From: Bradyrhizobium sp. AZCC 2176
GTDB taxonomy: Bacteria; Pseudomonadota; Alphaproteobacteria; Rhizobiales; Xanthobacteraceae
Assembly (NCBI RefSeq): GCF_036924645.1
Contig: NZ_JAZHRX010000001.1
Span: 1 to 64,000 of the forward strand
Length of the DNA: 64,000 nt
Direction of reading: 5' to 3'
Part shown: one piece after another, positions 57,417 to 64,000 of the stretch
Layout: each line of letters opens with the position of its first letter
Position numbering within the stretch: the first letter of the stretch is position 1
Made by a program: the position numbers and the translations under genes
Notes under the pieces: model-generated
The model's input: the letters and a program-made list of their open reading frames with translations, nothing else
Told to the model about the DNA's origin: nothing
Database searches by the model: none

Positions 57417-58085
57417 ATGTTGCACTGCCCAAGAACGATCGCGCGCACAATAGTTTATTCGGGAGTTTTTTTAGCCACAGGTCTTAATGCGGCGCTTGCC
57501 GCCGATCCCACCGGTGACTGGAAAGTGGCCGACGGTGTGGCCAACATTCGCGTCGCTCAATGCAACGGCAATATGTGGGGCGTCGTCGCCTGGGAAAAGA
57601 CGCCGGGCGGCAAGGACAAGAATAATCCCGATGCCGCCAAGCAGAGCCGGCCGACCTTGGGCATGCCGATCCTGATCGACATGAAGAAAAAGCCCGGCGT
57701 CGATGCCTGGGAAGGCCAAGTCTACAATGCCAAGGACGGACAGCTCTACAGCTCGACGATCAAGCCTGCCGGCACCGACCAACTCGAGATTCAAGGCTGC
57801 GTGCTGGGCTTCCTCTGCGGCGGAGAGACCTGGACGCGTGTCGGACCGCCGATTCCCTCGAGCCCTGCCAACAGCATGGCCAAGGGCGCGCCGAAGGGGC
57901 CGGCCGGCGCTCCGCCCAAAACCGCCGCGCCAGCACCCGCACCGTCGGCGCCGAAGACCACGGGTGCAGTGAATCCGGCGCCGGCGCCGAAAGCCGCGCC
58001 CGGTCAGAAGCAGGCGGCAGCCGCCCAGCCCGCCGATATCGGCGATATCTGCCTACTTCCCGACATCGCGCGGTTTGCCCATTAG
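57417..58085 (+). CDS. DUF2147 exported protein
   Basis: A 222-residue protein with a signal peptide (to about residue 29, LNAALAA), a DUF2147 domain (DPTGDWKVADGVANIRVAQCNGNMWGVVAWEK...LGMPILIDMKK...WEGQVYNAKDGQLYSSTIKPAGTDQLEIQGCVLGFLCGGETWTRV), and a long Pro/Ala-rich tail. It is periplasmic. Its role is not known. Its last 33 bases overlap the end of hpnN on the other strand. Confidence 0.9.
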   Translation: MLHCPRTIARTIVYSGVFLATGLNAALAADPTGDWKVADGVANIRVAQCNGNMWGVVAWEKTPGGKDKNNPDAAKQSRPTLGMPILIDMKKKPGVDAWEGQVYNAKDGQLYSSTIKPAGTDQLEIQGCVLGFLCGGETWTRVGPPIPSSPANSMAKGAPKGPAGAPPKTAAPAPAPSAPKTTGAVNPAPAPKAAPGQKQAAAAQPADIGDICLLPDIARFAH

Positions 58086-60638
58086 CGCCGGCTGGAACAG
58101 CAGCACCGCGGCAAGCGTGATGACAAATGACAGCGCCAGCAATTTGCCCATGCTGGCGGTGCCGGGATGACTGGATAGCCACAGGCTTCCGAATGCGGTC
58201 GCCGTCGTCAGCGCAGAGAAAAAGATCGCGCGCGTCAGGCTCGACTGCAGCAGATTCGTTCTGCCCTCACGCCAGGCCGTCACGTAATAGATCTTGAAGG
58301 CGACGCCGACGCCGAGCAGCAGCGGCAATGCGACGATGTTGGCGAAGTTGAGCGGCAGCTCGATCAGCACGCAGAGTTCCAGCGTCACCGCGCCGGCCAC
58401 CAGCAACGGCACCATCGTCATCAGCACGTCGGTGATCCGCCGCAGCGTCAGCCAGAGCAACAGGCTGATCACCAGAAGCGCCCAGATGCCGGCATGGATG
58501 AACGCCTTCACGATGGTATCGCCGGATTTGAGGATCGACACCGGCCCGCCGATCGCATTCGGCTCGGCGGCCAGCACCGCGTCGGCAAAGCGGCGCAGGT
58601 TGTCATTGTCGTTGGGGTCGCCCTTCGGGAGCGCCTCGACGCGGATCAACCCGTCCTTCGACTTCCAGCTATTCAACAGCTCCGGCGGCAGCGTCTTCAA
58701 CGTGACAGGGCCTGCCTGCATCGTGTTCCTGAGCTGATCGAACACGATCTTGAGCGGAGTAACGAAGATGTTCTGCGCCTTGTCGCGCGTCGCCCGGTTG
58801 CTGCCGGCAAGTTTCGACAGCGCATCCGCCAGCCTTCGCGAGGCAACCGCGCCCGGCCCCTTGCCGTCGCCGGCGGTTCTGCGCAGGCTGTCGACCGAAC
58901 TCTTCAGCGCATCGACATTCTCCTCATCGGTGGGCGCCGCATCGACAGAATCGGGATTGAGCGCAGGCCCCACCACCCTCGCCGCCTTCCCGATCAGTTG
59001 CAGCTTCGCCGGCTGATCCTCCGGCACGAAACTGTCGATCGACATCACGCGCAGGACTTCCGGCAGCTTTTCCAGCCGCGCCTCGATCTTCTTCGCTTCC
59101 GCTTCCGAATTGGTCAGCACGTTGATGGCGTTGGCGCCGGTGTTGGGGTCTTTGCGCAGGTCGAGGAAGGTCGCGATCGACTCAGCCTTCGGATTACGCA
59201 GGTTGATCGGGTTGAAGTCGAATTTCATGAAATAGAGCAGCGGCAGGCCGGCCACGACCAGCAGCAGCGTGCCAACGACGATGATGACGCGATGCCGTTC
59301 GAGGAATTCGTCCACCGGCGCCAGGAACGCGTAGCCGACCGCCTCGCTTTCGCCGGGCGGGTGAAGCAGCTTCAGCATGGCCGGCAGGGCGGTGATGCTG
59401 GTGATGAACGCGATCAGCATGCCGGCGCCGGCGATCTTGCCGAGTTCAGAAATGCCCTTGTAGTCGGTCGGCAGGAAGCACAGGAAGCCGGCGGCGGTCG
59501 CCATCGCGGCGAGCGACAGTGGCACCGCACAGCGCCTGGCCGCGCTCTCCAGCGCCAGCGCCAGATCTTCGTTCTTGAAACGCTCGGAACGGTAGCGAAC
59601 GCTGAACTGGATGCCGAAATCGACGCCGAGGCCGACGAACAGCACGGCAAAGGCGATCGACAGCAGGTTCAGCGATCCTACCATCATCAGGCCCACGGCG
59701 GTCGTCAGCGAAAGGCCGATGAACAGGTTCACGAACACCGCGAAGATGATCTTCGACGAGTGCAGCGCCAACCAGAGAATCACGAGGACGATGAGGACGG
59801 TCGCGATACCGTTGAGGATCGCGCCGTCCTGCACCGTCGAATATTCCTCGTTCGCGATCGGAACCGGGCCGGTCAGCCGCACGCGCGCGCTGTATTGGCC
59901 CGCAAAATTGAGGTCGGTCGCGGCCTGGCGGATCGCGTCGGTCGCGTCCTTGCCGGGTTCGAGCGCATTGTAGTCGAGCTTCGGCTTGAACTCGATGAAG
60001 GCGCGCCGGTCGGCGTCGGTCAAAGGCTTGTCGCTGACGAGTTCGCGCCAGGAGAACGTCGCCGTTCCCTTGTTCAGGATGTCTTCGACCGTCTGGCTGA
60101 TCAGGTTGAAGGGCCGTTCGGTATTGTCGAGCTTGACCTGCCCGCGTTTGACGCCGGCAAGCCCGGTTTCGAGCGCGCCGGTCAGGCCGCGGATCGAGGG
60201 ATCGCCGGCCATGATCTCGATCAGGGGGGCGGCGGCTTCGAGCTGGCCCGCGACTTTGCCGACTTCTGCCATCGGCAGGAACAGCAGCCCGTTCTTTTCG
60301 AAGAACTCACCGGAACCCAGCGGCTGCACCGATTCGAAGTGCTTGTCGCTGGCGAGTTTCGTGGCCAGCGCCTTGCTCGCGGCGCTGGCGAGCTCCGGCG
60401 TCGGCGCCTCGATCACGGCAAGAATCAGTTTTTCGCGGTCGAACGCGTGCTCGAACTGATTGTCGCGCTTGCGCCAATCGAGGTCCGGCGAAATCAGCGT
60501 GTTGATGTCGGTGTTGATGGCGAAATGCCGGGCCGCGTAATAGCACCCCCCGACCGCCAGAAGCAGCGAGACGATGACGACGAGAGTGGCAAACCGCGTA
60601 CAGGTTCTGACAACGGAGACAACAATACTGGTCAGCAC
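58053..60638 (-). CDS. hpnN: hopanoid transporter HpnN (RND superfamily)
   Basis: An 861-residue RND-type (MmpL-like) membrane protein with an N-terminal helix, a large periplasmic domain, six membrane helices, then the same again. GTATFSWRELVSDKPLTDADRRAFIEFKPKLDY, FVGLGVDFGIQFSVRYRSERF and LLLGVGVAFKIYYVTAWREGRTNLLQSSLTRAIFFSALTTATAFGSLW are HpnN-family blocks. In Rhodopseudomonas HpnN moves hopanoids to the outer membrane. The start is GTG at 60638. A perfect EcfG promoter lies about 39 bases upstream. Confidence 0.93.
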   Translation of the reverse strand: MLTSIVVSVVRTCTRFATLVVIVSLLLAVGGCYYAARHFAINTDINTLISPDLDWRKRDNQFEHAFDREKLILAVIEAPTPELASAASKALATKLASDKHFESVQPLGSGEFFEKNGLLFLPMAEVGKVAGQLEAAAPLIEIMAGDPSIRGLTGALETGLAGVKRGQVKLDNTERPFNLISQTVEDILNKGTATFSWRELVSDKPLTDADRRAFIEFKPKLDYNALEPGKDATDAIRQAATDLNFAGQYSARVRLTGPVPIANEEYSTVQDGAILNGIATVLIVLVILWLALHSSKIIFAVFVNLFIGLSLTTAVGLMMVGSLNLLSIAFAVLFVGLGVDFGIQFSVRYRSERFKNEDLALALESAARRCAVPLSLAAMATAAGFLCFLPTDYKGISELGKIAGAGMLIAFITSITALPAMLKLLHPPGESEAVGYAFLAPVDEFLERHRVIIVVGTLLLVVAGLPLLYFMKFDFNPINLRNPKAESIATFLDLRKDPNTGANAINVLTNSEAEAKKIEARLEKLPEVLRVMSIDSFVPEDQPAKLQLIGKAARVVGPALNPDSVDAAPTDEENVDALKSSVDSLRRTAGDGKGPGAVASRRLADALSKLAGSNRATRDKAQNIFVTPLKIVFDQLRNTMQAGPVTLKTLPPELLNSWKSKDGLIRVEALPKGDPNDNDNLRRFADAVLAAEPNAIGGPVSILKSGDTIVKAFIHAGIWALLVISLLLWLTLRRITDVLMTMVPLLVAGAVTLELCVLIELPLNFANIVALPLLLGVGVAFKIYYVTAWREGRTNLLQSSLTRAIFFSALTTATAFGSLWLSSHPGTASMGKLLALSFVITLAAVLLFQPALMGKPRDVGK

Positions 60639-60676
60639 TTCGTTTCTTTCTAAATCTCAAGGAGAGCTGGGCGAAA

Positions 60677-60701
60677 AACGCCCGCTGTCTAGCGGAGTTC
60701 C
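60677..60701 (-). promoter_or_regulatory. EcfG-type general stress promoter before hpnN
   Basis: On the minus strand GGAAC (60701-60697), 16 bases, CGTT (60680-60677), a perfect consensus. The hpnN GTG lies 38 bases after the -10 element, an ideal distance. Confidence 0.75.
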
Positions 60702-60974
60702 CGGAGCCGATCTAATGTTGTTTTTGGTTACTTGCACGAGGGTTCAAGCGAAGCGCCAAAACCGACGGGACGGGGTGTTCGGGGCCGGTATAGCCCGTCC
60801 TAAAGGGCGATAAAGTGACGAACCGGTGAGGAACAACGGTTTGTGCAAAGCGCTTTTAGGTATCTAATTACCTGAAACTCAGTAACCATTGCGCGATGCA
60901 CCTTTTCCAGCCGCACAATTTTTGACACATAGTCCTGCGCTTCCATCTACTTGGGTGGGGATTACCTACGGGTT

Positions 60975-61016
60975 CCGGTCATGGTGCGGATATTGCACAT
61001 ATCCGAATGTGACCGG
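60975..61016. promoter_or_regulatory. nested inverted repeat upstream of ispH
   Basis: CCGGTCA-N5-CGGATAT-N5-ATATCCG-N4-TGACCGG: two perfect seven-base arm pairs around nearly the same centre (about 60996), 67 bases before the ispH start. It could be an operator for a dimeric regulator or a leader RNA hairpin. Confidence 0.6.
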
Positions 61017-61083
61017 CTGCACGGAGACCTTCGGGTGAATTTGCGAATTCAGTACCTGGTGCAACAAGCGTAATGGACGTCCC

Positions 61084-62010
61084 ATGGAAGTGTATCTAGC
61101 GCAGCCCCGCGGATTTTGTGCGGGCGTCGTGCGTGCCATTGAAATCGTTGAGCGTGCGCTCGAGAAATACGGTCCGCCGGTCTATGTTCGGCACGAGATC
61201 GTGCACAACAAGTACGTGGTCGAAAGCCTAAAGGCCAAGGGCGCGATCTTCGTCGAGGACCTGTCGGAGGTTCCGCCGCTGGCGGTAACCGTGTTCAGCG
61301 CCCATGGCGTGGCCCGCAGTGTCGAGGAAGAGGCCGCCGCCCGTGGCCTGCCCGTCCTCAATGCCACCTGCCCGCTGGTCACCAAGGTCCATAACCAGGG
61401 CAAGCGGTATATGTCCAAGGGCCGCACCCTGGTACTGATCGGCCATGCCGGCCACCCCGAGGTCGAGGGCACCATGGGCCAGGTTCCAGGACCGGTTCTG
61501 CTGGTCCAGAACGTCGATGACGTGGCGGCGCTACCGCTGCCGGTCGATGCGCCGGTGGCCTATATCACCCAGACGACCCTCAGCGTGGACGACACAAAGG
61601 ACATAATTGCGGCCCTTCAGGCCAAATTTACAGATATTCAAGGCCCCGACATCCGGGATATCTGCTATGCGACACAGAACCGCCAATCTGCGGTAAGGGA
61701 CCTGAGCAAGCTGGTGGACGTCATCTTGGTGGTGGGGGCCGCCAATAGTTCCAACTCGAACAGGCTTCGCGAAATCGGCACCGAGGTCGGGGTCGCGAGT
61801 TATCTCATTGCCGATGGCAGTGAGCTGAACCCTGATTGGCTGAAGGATGCAAAGGCAGTCGGCATTACCGCGGGCGCATCGGCGCCCGAAGTTTTGGTCG
61901 ACGACGTGATCGAGGCTTTGAGACGTATCGGACCCGTCAAGGTATCGGTGCTTCCCGGCCGGGAGGAGAATATCGAGTTCCGGCTTCCGGCCGAACTGAC
62001 TACGGGCTGA
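61084..62010 (+). CDS. ispH: 4-hydroxy-3-methylbut-2-enyl diphosphate reductase IspH
   Basis: A 308-residue IspH/LytB. The three cysteine ligands of the iron-sulfur cluster are seen in QPRGFCAGV (C12), [11 protein letters not shown] (near 96) and [10 protein letters not shown] (near 197); [14 protein letters not shown] and [12 protein letters not shown] are further signatures. It makes IPP and DMAPP in the last step of the MEP pathway, feeding hopanoid synthesis. It is followed by hpnH 64 bases on, so they are likely cotranscribed. Confidence 0.98.
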   Translation: MEVYLAQPRGFCAGVVRAIEIVERALEKYGPPVYVRHEIVHNKYVVESLKAKGAIFVEDLSEVPPLAVTVFSAHGVARSVEEEAAARGLPVLNATCPLVTKVHNQGKRYMSKGRTLVLIGHAGHPEVEGTMGQVPGPVLLVQNVDDVAALPLPVDAPVAYITQTTLSVDDTKDIIAALQAKFTDIQGPDIRDICYATQNRQSAVRDLSKLVDVILVVGAANSSNSNRLREIGTEVGVASYLIADGSELNPDWLKDAKAVGITAGASAPEVLVDDVIEALRRIGPVKVSVLPGREENIEFRLPAELTTG

Positions 62011-62028
62011 TCTACTTCACGATTCCAA

Positions 62029-62049
62029 GTCTGGGCTCCAGGCCCAGAC
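62029..62049 (+). promoter_or_regulatory. intercistronic hairpin between ispH and hpnH
   Basis: GTCTGGGC and GCCCAGAC form an eight-base-pair stem with a five-base loop. No T-run follows, so it is more likely an mRNA processing or stability element than a terminator. Confidence 0.5.
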
Positions 62050-62074
62050 CCAAGTCCAGAAAGAAATCTCTCAA

Positions 62075-63235
62075 ATGGCAATACCGTTCTTCAAGGAAAT
62101 GCGTATCGGCGGCTATCTGATCAAGCAGAAGCTGCTTGGCCGGAAGCGCTATCCGCTCGTGCTGATGCTGGAGCCGTTGTTCCGCTGCAACCTCGCCTGC
62201 GTCGGCTGCGGCAAGATCGACTATCCCGATGCAATCCTGAACCGCCGCATGTCGGCGCAGGAATGCTGGGATGCGGCCGACGAATGCGGCGCGCCGATGG
62301 TGGCGATCCCCGGCGGCGAGCCGCTGATTCACAAGGAGATCGGCGAGATCGTGCGCGGCCTCGTAGCGCGCAAGAAGTTCGTCTCGCTGTGCACCAACGC
62401 GCTGCTGCTGGAAAAGAAGCTCGATCTGTTCGAGCCCTCGCCGTACCTGTTCTTCTCGGTGCACCTCGACGGGTTGAAGGACCACCACGACAAGGCGGTG
62501 TCGCAGAAGGGCGTGTTCGACCGCGCGGTTTCCGCGATCAAGGCCGCCAAGGCCCGCGGCTTCACCGTCAACGTCAATGCCACCATCTTCGACGGCCACG
62601 CCGCCGAGGACATCGCAAAGTTCCTCGACTTCACCACCGAACTCGGTGTCGGCGTCTCGATGTCGCCGGGCTACGCCTATGAGCGCGCCCCGGACCAGGA
62701 CCACTTCCTCAACCGCACCAAGACCAAGAAGCTGTTCCGCGACGTGTTCGCGCTCGGCAAGGGCAAGAAGTGGAATTTTATGCATTCCGGCCTGTTCCTC
62801 GACTTCCTCGCCGGTAATCAGAACTATGAATGCACGCCCTGGGGCATGCCGGCGCGCAACATCTTCGGCTGGCAAAAGCCCTGCTATCTGCTCGGCGAAG
62901 GCTACACCAAGACCTTCAAGGAATTGATGGAAACCACGGACTGGGAGACTTACGGCACCGGCAAGTACGAGAAGTGCGCCGACTGCATGGCGCATTGCGG
63001 CTACGAGCCGACCGCAGCCAACGCCGCCCTGGTCAATCCCTTGAAGGCGATGTGGGTCGCGCTGCGCGGCGTCCGCACCACGGGTCCGATGGCGCCCGAG
63101 ATCGATCTCACCAAGCAGCGCCCGGCGCAGTACATCTTCTCCGAACAGGTCCAGAAGAAGCTTTCGGAAATCCGCCGCGACGAGGCCACTGCCGCTGCCG
63201 CTAAGCAGCAGGAAAAGGCCTCCACCGCTGCTTGA
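62075..63235 (+). CDS. hpnH: adenosyl-hopene synthase HpnH (radical SAM)
   Basis: A 386-residue radical SAM enzyme. The [4Fe-4S] ligands are in C-N-L-A-C-V-G-C, C38, C42 and C45, a C-x3-C-x2-C motif. IPGGEPLIHKEI is the second radical SAM block, and a C-terminal cluster of cysteines (KCADCMAHCGYEP) follows. HpnH adds adenosine to diploptene, the first step of the extended hopanoid side chain. It lies between ispH and hpnG as in related genomes. A strong terminator follows. Confidence 0.97.
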   Translation: MAIPFFKEMRIGGYLIKQKLLGRKRYPLVLMLEPLFRCNLACVGCGKIDYPDAILNRRMSAQECWDAADECGAPMVAIPGGEPLIHKEIGEIVRGLVARKKFVSLCTNALLLEKKLDLFEPSPYLFFSVHLDGLKDHHDKAVSQKGVFDRAVSAIKAAKARGFTVNVNATIFDGHAAEDIAKFLDFTTELGVGVSMSPGYAYERAPDQDHFLNRTKTKKLFRDVFALGKGKKWNFMHSGLFLDFLAGNQNYECTPWGMPARNIFGWQKPCYLLGEGYTKTFKELMETTDWETYGTGKYEKCADCMAHCGYEPTAANAALVNPLKAMWVALRGVRTTGPMAPEIDLTKQRPAQYIFSEQVQKKLSEIRRDEATAAAAKQQEKASTAA

Positions 63236-63255
63236 GCGGGATGGCGAAAAGATCA

Positions 63256-63296
63256 GGGCCTCGGTTCCTGAGGGAACCGGGGCCCTTTCTTTTTGT
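63256..63296 (+). terminator. rho-independent terminator after hpnH
   Basis: GGGCCTCGGTTCC and GGAACCGGGGCCC pair over 13 bases with one wobble around a short loop, then TTTCTTTTTG. It ends the ispH-hpnH unit. Confidence 0.93.
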
Positions 63297-63359
63297 TTAA
63301 CGCCCTTCGAAAATCCAGAAGTCAGAAAATCTTGAAGCTGCTTTGTCGCGAGCTGCGGC

Positions 63360-64000
63360 TCAGATATTCGCCGTGGCGAGACCTTCCTCGCCGTGCAGGA
63401 AGCCGCGGCAGCCACGCAAGGAGCGCAGCGCGCGATTGAAATCAAGTCCCGTCGAGACCAGCGCGCGCAGCGTGGTGGGATTGCGCGCAACCCCGCGGAG
63501 CACCTTGCGGAGGTCGATGTCGCCGTTCGGCTTGATGACGCTCTTGGCCAGCGCCGGCAGCGCCCGGCTAGCCGGATCGGAGATGACCCGCAGCGCCGCG
63601 AATGGCAACCCGGCCTCGGCCGCATAGGCTGCGGCAATATGGCTCTCCATATCGACCGCTGCCGCGCCCGTCTCCGAATGCAGCGCGGCCTTGCAGGCGG
63701 TCGCCGCAATCACCTGTTCCACCCCGGCCAGGCCGCCGCGGACAACGCGCCGACGCCGCAGCGCCGCTCTAGCGATCAATTCCTCGTTCAGCGCCAGACC
63801 TGCCAGAAAACGGGTATCGCCCGCCAGAACCTCGGTCGCCACCACCACGTCGCCCGATTTCAGCGACGGATCGAGCCCGCCGGCGACGCCAAACGAGATG
63901 ACACCCCTGAAAGTGGTGGAATCGAGCGTTGCCAGCAATGCGCGCAACTGCTGCGGATCGCTGGAACTGCAGATGACGATCATGCCGGGCCCGGCCGCTA
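63360..64000 (-). CDS. hpnG: adenosylhopane nucleosidase-like phosphorylase HpnG (5' end outside window)
   Basis: About 213 C-terminal residues of a nucleoside phosphorylase-fold enzyme. VISFGVAGGLDPSLKSGDVVVATEV and GAAAVDMESHIAAAYAAEAGLPFAALRVISDPA (with the ribose-binding M-E pair) are typical. HpnG removes adenine from adenosylhopane, the step after HpnH. The frame is open through the window edge (A-A-G-P-G before the ATG at 63983), so the true start lies beyond 64000. It is convergent with hpnH. Confidence 0.92.
   Translation of the reverse strand, partial: AAGPGMIVICSSSDPQQLRALLATLDSTTFRGVISFGVAGGLDPSLKSGDVVVATEVLAGDTRFLAGLALNEELIARAALRRRRVVRGGLAGVEQVIAATACKAALHSETGAAAVDMESHIAAAYAAEAGLPFAALRVISDPASRALPALAKSVIKPNGDIDLRKVLRGVARNPTTLRALVSTGLDFNRALRSLRGCRGFLHGEEGLATANI

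Larger units (their letters stand above)
60639..61083. other. hpnN-ispH divergent intergenic region
   Basis: It holds the EcfG promoter for hpnN (60677-60701), an A/T-rich TTGACA-containing patch (about 60918) that could serve ispH, and the nested palindrome at 60975-61016. No gene is supported. Confidence 0.6.

Noticed and set aside
58494..60653. A 719-residue open frame opposite hpnN
   Set aside because: Antisense shadow of hpnN with no recognisable domain or ribosome site.

Overview
The window looks like chromosomal DNA of a Bradyrhizobium-type alphaproteobacterium (Bradyrhizobium/Rhodopseudomonas group). The reasons are the high GC content, a hopanoid gene block (hpnO, hpnN, ispH, hpnH, hpnG), the alphaproteobacterial purC-purS-purQ-purL set, an imuA-imuB-dnaE2 mutagenesis cassette behind a GTTC-N7-GTTC LexA box, several promoters matching the EcfG general-stress consensus (GGAAC-N16/17-CGTT), and many short dispersed palindromic repeats of a kind common in this group. 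I saw no prophage, insertion sequence, CRISPR array, rRNA or tRNA gene.

Layout. 1-3.1 kb: the end of a GH1 beta-glucosidase and two paralogous serine beta-lactamase-like hydrolases. 3.1-9.5 kb: a macro-domain protein and the CGFS glutaredoxin grxD, the ergothioneine genes egtB-egtD, small Bradyrhizobium-type proteins, an LtrA-family membrane protein, BolA and DUF427. 9.5-17.3 kb: purine synthesis genes (purL, purQ, purS, purC) with an acyltransferase, a thioesterase, a stress-type secreted protein and a Bug/TctC-type binding protein between them. 17.6-22.5 kb: DUF1476, a LysR regulator divergent from a PEP-mutase-like enzyme, a C-terminal scrap of an amidohydrolase, and a two-gene unit of a MetF-like protein with an HTH/methyltransferase-like protein. 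22.5-27 kb: a CusA/CusB-type heavy-metal RND pump without an outer-membrane partner. 27-35.7 kb: a CaiB/BaiF CoA-transferase, an SDR, a GlcG/HbpS-like protein, PilZ, a membrane protein, two small proteins, and an AraC regulator divergent from an FAD monooxygenase. 35.7-43.2 kb: a DNA damage block with dnaE2, imuB and imuA on one strand and a DUF4130-UdgX fusion divergent from them. 43.7-51 kb: two tandem M20 amidohydrolases, a GMC oxidoreductase plus a distant GMC scrap, a peroxiredoxin-like protein, and an LLM monooxygenase with a flavin reductase. 51-55.8 kb: a DUF1236/peptidoglycan-binding protein, an AcoR-type sigma-54 activator, a small secreted protein and a GFA protein. 55.9-64 kb: hopanoid genes hpnO, hpnN, ispH, hpnH and the 3' part of hpnG.

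Themes. Four perfect EcfG-type promoters and one with a single mismatch lie before egtB, a low-complexity secreted protein, the DUF1236 protein, hpnN and a DUF1328 membrane protein. This suggests that oxidative-stress protection (ergothioneine), the envelope (hopanoid transport) and small stress proteins share general-stress control. The DNA damage block has one LexA box in the shared imuA/udgX intergenic region. Two different dispersed repeats have inserted in frame inside imuB (also rewriting the end of imuA) and inside dnaE2. Functions are assigned from recognisable motifs and family resemblance without database searches.
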